Source: an uncultured Treponema sp.
GTDB taxonomy: Bacteria; Spirochaetota; Spirochaetia; Treponematales; Treponemataceae
Length of the DNA stretch: 6,505 nucleotides
Direction: 5' to 3'
Assembly (NCBI GenBank): GCA_905236315.1
Contig: CAJOPO010000461.1
Span: 1 to 6,505 of the forward strand
The position numbers and the translations under genes were made by a program. Of the stretch, positions 4,698-6,505 are shown piece by piece. How positions within the stretch are numbered: position 1 is the first letter of the stretch; each line of letters starts with the position of its first letter. The notes beneath the pieces are model-generated. The model made no database searches, had not been told where the DNA came from, and was given only the letters and a program-made list of their open reading frames with translations.

Positions 4698-6505
4698 TTG
4701 TTCTTGTTTAAACTTGAACGCATAGATAAAGCTTTAAAAGCTTCTATGCGTTCTGGATTATAAAAGCCATCTTTCCAATTAAAACGACTAGCTTCTGGAA
4801 CAGAAAGTTTATTCTGCATAATAGAAACAAGTTCTTTTATATTGCTACGCACAACCTTTGTTTTGGAAAAATCTATGAGTAAATGTTTCCAGCCCTTACT
4901 TCTTAAAGTATCAACTTTATCTAATAGGCTAAAGGGAGCTTCTGGCATAACAAAAGAGCCATCATCTGTGGAATTTACCTTAAACTCCATACCTTCCTTA
5001 TCTTCAAAATATGTAAAATCATAATCTTTAGGCAACTTAAAGCGCATACGAAACAATGTTGGATATGCAAATACTGGCAACAACAACCTAGAACGTTCGC
5101 TGTCAGTTTCTAAAGTGCTTGATAAATTGCGTTCTGAATTCTCATAAGGCATTTGTAAAGCCATAATATTTTGATTTTCCAAAAAACTAACTGCCCAACG
5201 ATTAAAAGTATATAAAAATGGACCTGCTATAAGATTAACATTTTTTCCTTTTAACATAGTAATATGGGCTAAATTATTTACAATAAAAGTGCTATAACCT
5301 TTTTGTAGTAAAATATCTATTGTATTTTCTAAGTCCTTAATATTACCTTCGGCGACAAAGGGGTCTAAAGCAATAATAAGCATTTTTTTGCTGTATGGCA
5401 AAAGAGGTTTTTCTGGTAAATCTTTATTGAGTAAATCATAACGACTTTCATTATTTAGTTCTATAATAACTCTAACAGGGTGCAAGGTTTGAACTATATG
5501 GGCATCCGAAGTTGTGGATACTTGTATATACAATCCTTCTGGAAAGAAGCTAAGTTCATTTTTCTTAAGAGGCGTTAAATCTAATATAGGTAATCTTTCC
5601 GCTCCAGGCTGCTTCCTAAAATTAGATAAATCCTGAGTAACCACATGGCGATACCTTTTAGACATAGATTTAGTTTGCAATAAATACACTTCATCTTCTC
5701 TATAAAATCCTACAGGAATATCTATCCAACGGCGGTCTTTTCCATCTGTTTTTACGATACGCACTTTATGGCTCTTTCGCCCGCTATCGTCCCTACGGTG
5801 AAGTCTTATGCTATCACCTGGGTCTGGGTCATAAGAGCCGTCTTTTAACAATGCCATTTGTATTAATTCTTCAGAACTCTCTAAGGCTTCGTTTTTTTCT
5901 TGTTTTGTTGCAGCACGCACTTCTGCAATCTTTCCTAAATATATACCTGTTCCGCCCGCTTGATTAGGATTTAATATTTTATTTCCCGCTTGCTCAACTC
6001 CTTCTTTTTCATCACTAAAGCCATACCAATAATCAGTTTTACTACGAGCAAAATCTGTACTTAAAATACGTTTTCCTTCTGCAATGGCGCCCTTTCGGTC
6101 TTTTTGCCAATTATCCATAACAAAACGATATGCAGCCGTAACAGTACCAACATATTCAGCACTTTTCATTCTGCCTTCAATTTTAAAGCTTTCTATTCCT
6201 AGCTGCATAAGTTCAGGAACATAATTTATAAGTTGCATATCACATGGAGAAAAATAATATCCTTTTTCTTCCCCTTGTGTTGTATAAATGCGACGACAAG
6301 CTTGAGTACACATTCCCCTATTTGCAGACTTTCCCCCTAAAAAGCTAGAAAAAAGACAAAGCCCACTTTCACTTACGCATAAAGCTCCATGAACAAATAT
6401 CTCTAATTCTGCATTTGTGTGCTGTTTTATAGACTTTATTTCTTCTAATCCCAATTCTCGTGCAAGGACAACTCGCTTAAGTCCCTCCTTGCAAAGTAAA
6501 TTTGC
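4688..6505 (-). CDS. Peptidase U32 family protein (RlhA/TrhP/UbiU-like), N-terminus beyond the right edge
   Basis: The frame is open to the right edge and gives 605 residues ending SLNKNKKK before TGA. Codons before the TTG at 6454 read LKRVVLARELGLEEI, a conserved U32 segment, so the TTG is not the start; roughly 120-140 residues are missing. Numbering from the first visible residue, the U32 signature is EIFVHGALCVSESGLCLFS (35-53), then NRGMCTQACR (62-71) and SFKIEGRMKS (106-115). Cys 43, 50, 66, 70 and 88 are candidate Fe-S ligands. A beta-rich insert follows (about 180-290, including IPVGFYREDEVYLLQTKS). The second half (about 300-600) looks like another U32-type barrel segment: AGPFLYTFNRWAVSFL (427-442), VMPEAPFSLLD (519-529), LLIDFS (542-547) and FNWKDGFYNPE (575-585). 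Despite the peptidase name, characterised members are Fe-S proteins for rRNA or tRNA hydroxylation or O2-independent ubiquinone synthesis. An RNA-modifying role is my preferred inference; the exact substrate is unknown. Confidence 0.9.
   Translation of the reverse strand, partial: ANLLCKEGLKRVVLARELGLEEIKSIKQHTNAELEIFVHGALCVSESGLCLFSSFLGGKSANRGMCTQACRRIYTTQGEEKGYYFSPCDMQLINYVPELMQLGIESFKIEGRMKSAEYVGTVTAAYRFVMDNWQKDRKGAIAEGKRILSTDFARSKTDYWYGFSDEKEGVEQAGNKILNPNQAGGTGIYLGKIAEVRAATKQEKNEALESSEELIQMALLKDGSYDPDPGDSIRLHRRDDSGRKSHKVRIVKTDGKDRRWIDIPVGFYREDEVYLLQTKSMSKRYRHVVTQDLSNFRKQPGAERLPILDLTPLKKNELSFFPEGLYIQVSTTSDAHIVQTLHPVRVIIELNNESRYDLLNKDLPEKPLLPYSKKMLIIALDPFVAEGNIKDLENTIDILLQKGYSTFIVNNLAHITMLKGKNVNLIAGPFLYTFNRWAVSFLENQNIMALQMPYENSERNLSSTLETDSERSRLLLPVFAYPTLFRMRFKLPKDYDFTYFEDKEGMEFKVNSTDDGSFVMPEAPFSLLDKVDTLRSKGWKHLLIDFSKTKVVRSNIKELVSIMQNKLSVPEASRFNWKDGFYNPERIEAFKALSMRSSLNKNKKK

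Noticed and set aside
4842..5024. 60-codon plus-strand open frame
   Set aside because: It is antisense to the U32 gene and has no supporting features.
6452..6454. TTG as start of the U32 protein
   Set aside because: Upstream codons to the window edge encode conserved U32 sequence (LKRVVLARELG), so the gene continues off the right edge.

Overview
The window is AT-rich DNA from a bacterium, most likely a spirochaete close to Treponema. I infer this from the SSB protein, from the long peptidase-U32 protein with a second C-terminal half, and from the secreted formylglycine-generating-enzyme-fold (SUMF1-type) protein, all of which resemble treponemal proteins as I remember them. No rRNA or marker gene is present, so the placement is an inference. 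I see no tRNA, rRNA, insertion sequence, phage gene or CRISPR array.

Layout: (1) Positions 1-3910 hold three minus-strand genes that read like one operon. In transcription order these are an unrecognised 642-residue probable membrane-anchored protein (3910-1982), a CorA-family divalent-cation channel (1924-851, ATG start preferred over an upstream TTG), and a secreted SUMF1-fold protein (854 to the left edge, cut off). The last two overlap as ATGA. (2) Positions 3911-4253 are a 343-bp divergent intergenic region. It contains a minus-strand promoter almost touching the 642-residue gene, three ACGGYAAKG boxes spaced exactly 22 bp apart, two short hairpins, a possible 17-codon reading frame, a stretch of A/T tracts, and a consensus -10 box followed by an inverted repeat just before ssb. 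(3) Positions 4254-4664 encode a short single-stranded DNA-binding protein on the plus strand, ending in a 12-bp hairpin terminator. (4) Converging on it from the right edge is a minus-strand peptidase-U32 family gene (6505-4688), whose N-terminus lies outside the window.

How the parts fit: the operon carries three envelope or export-related products, namely an unknown anchored protein, an inner-membrane metal channel and a secreted SUMF1-fold protein. Their functional link is not evident beyond co-transcription. ssb serves replication and repair. The U32 protein belongs to the family of iron-sulfur RNA or ubiquinone hydroxylation proteins. The parts most worth a second look are the divergent control region, the unrecognised 642-residue protein, the GIN (not GMN) signature and basic tail of the CorA protein, and the linker-poor SSB with an EVTF tip. 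I found no clear defence system or mobile cassette.
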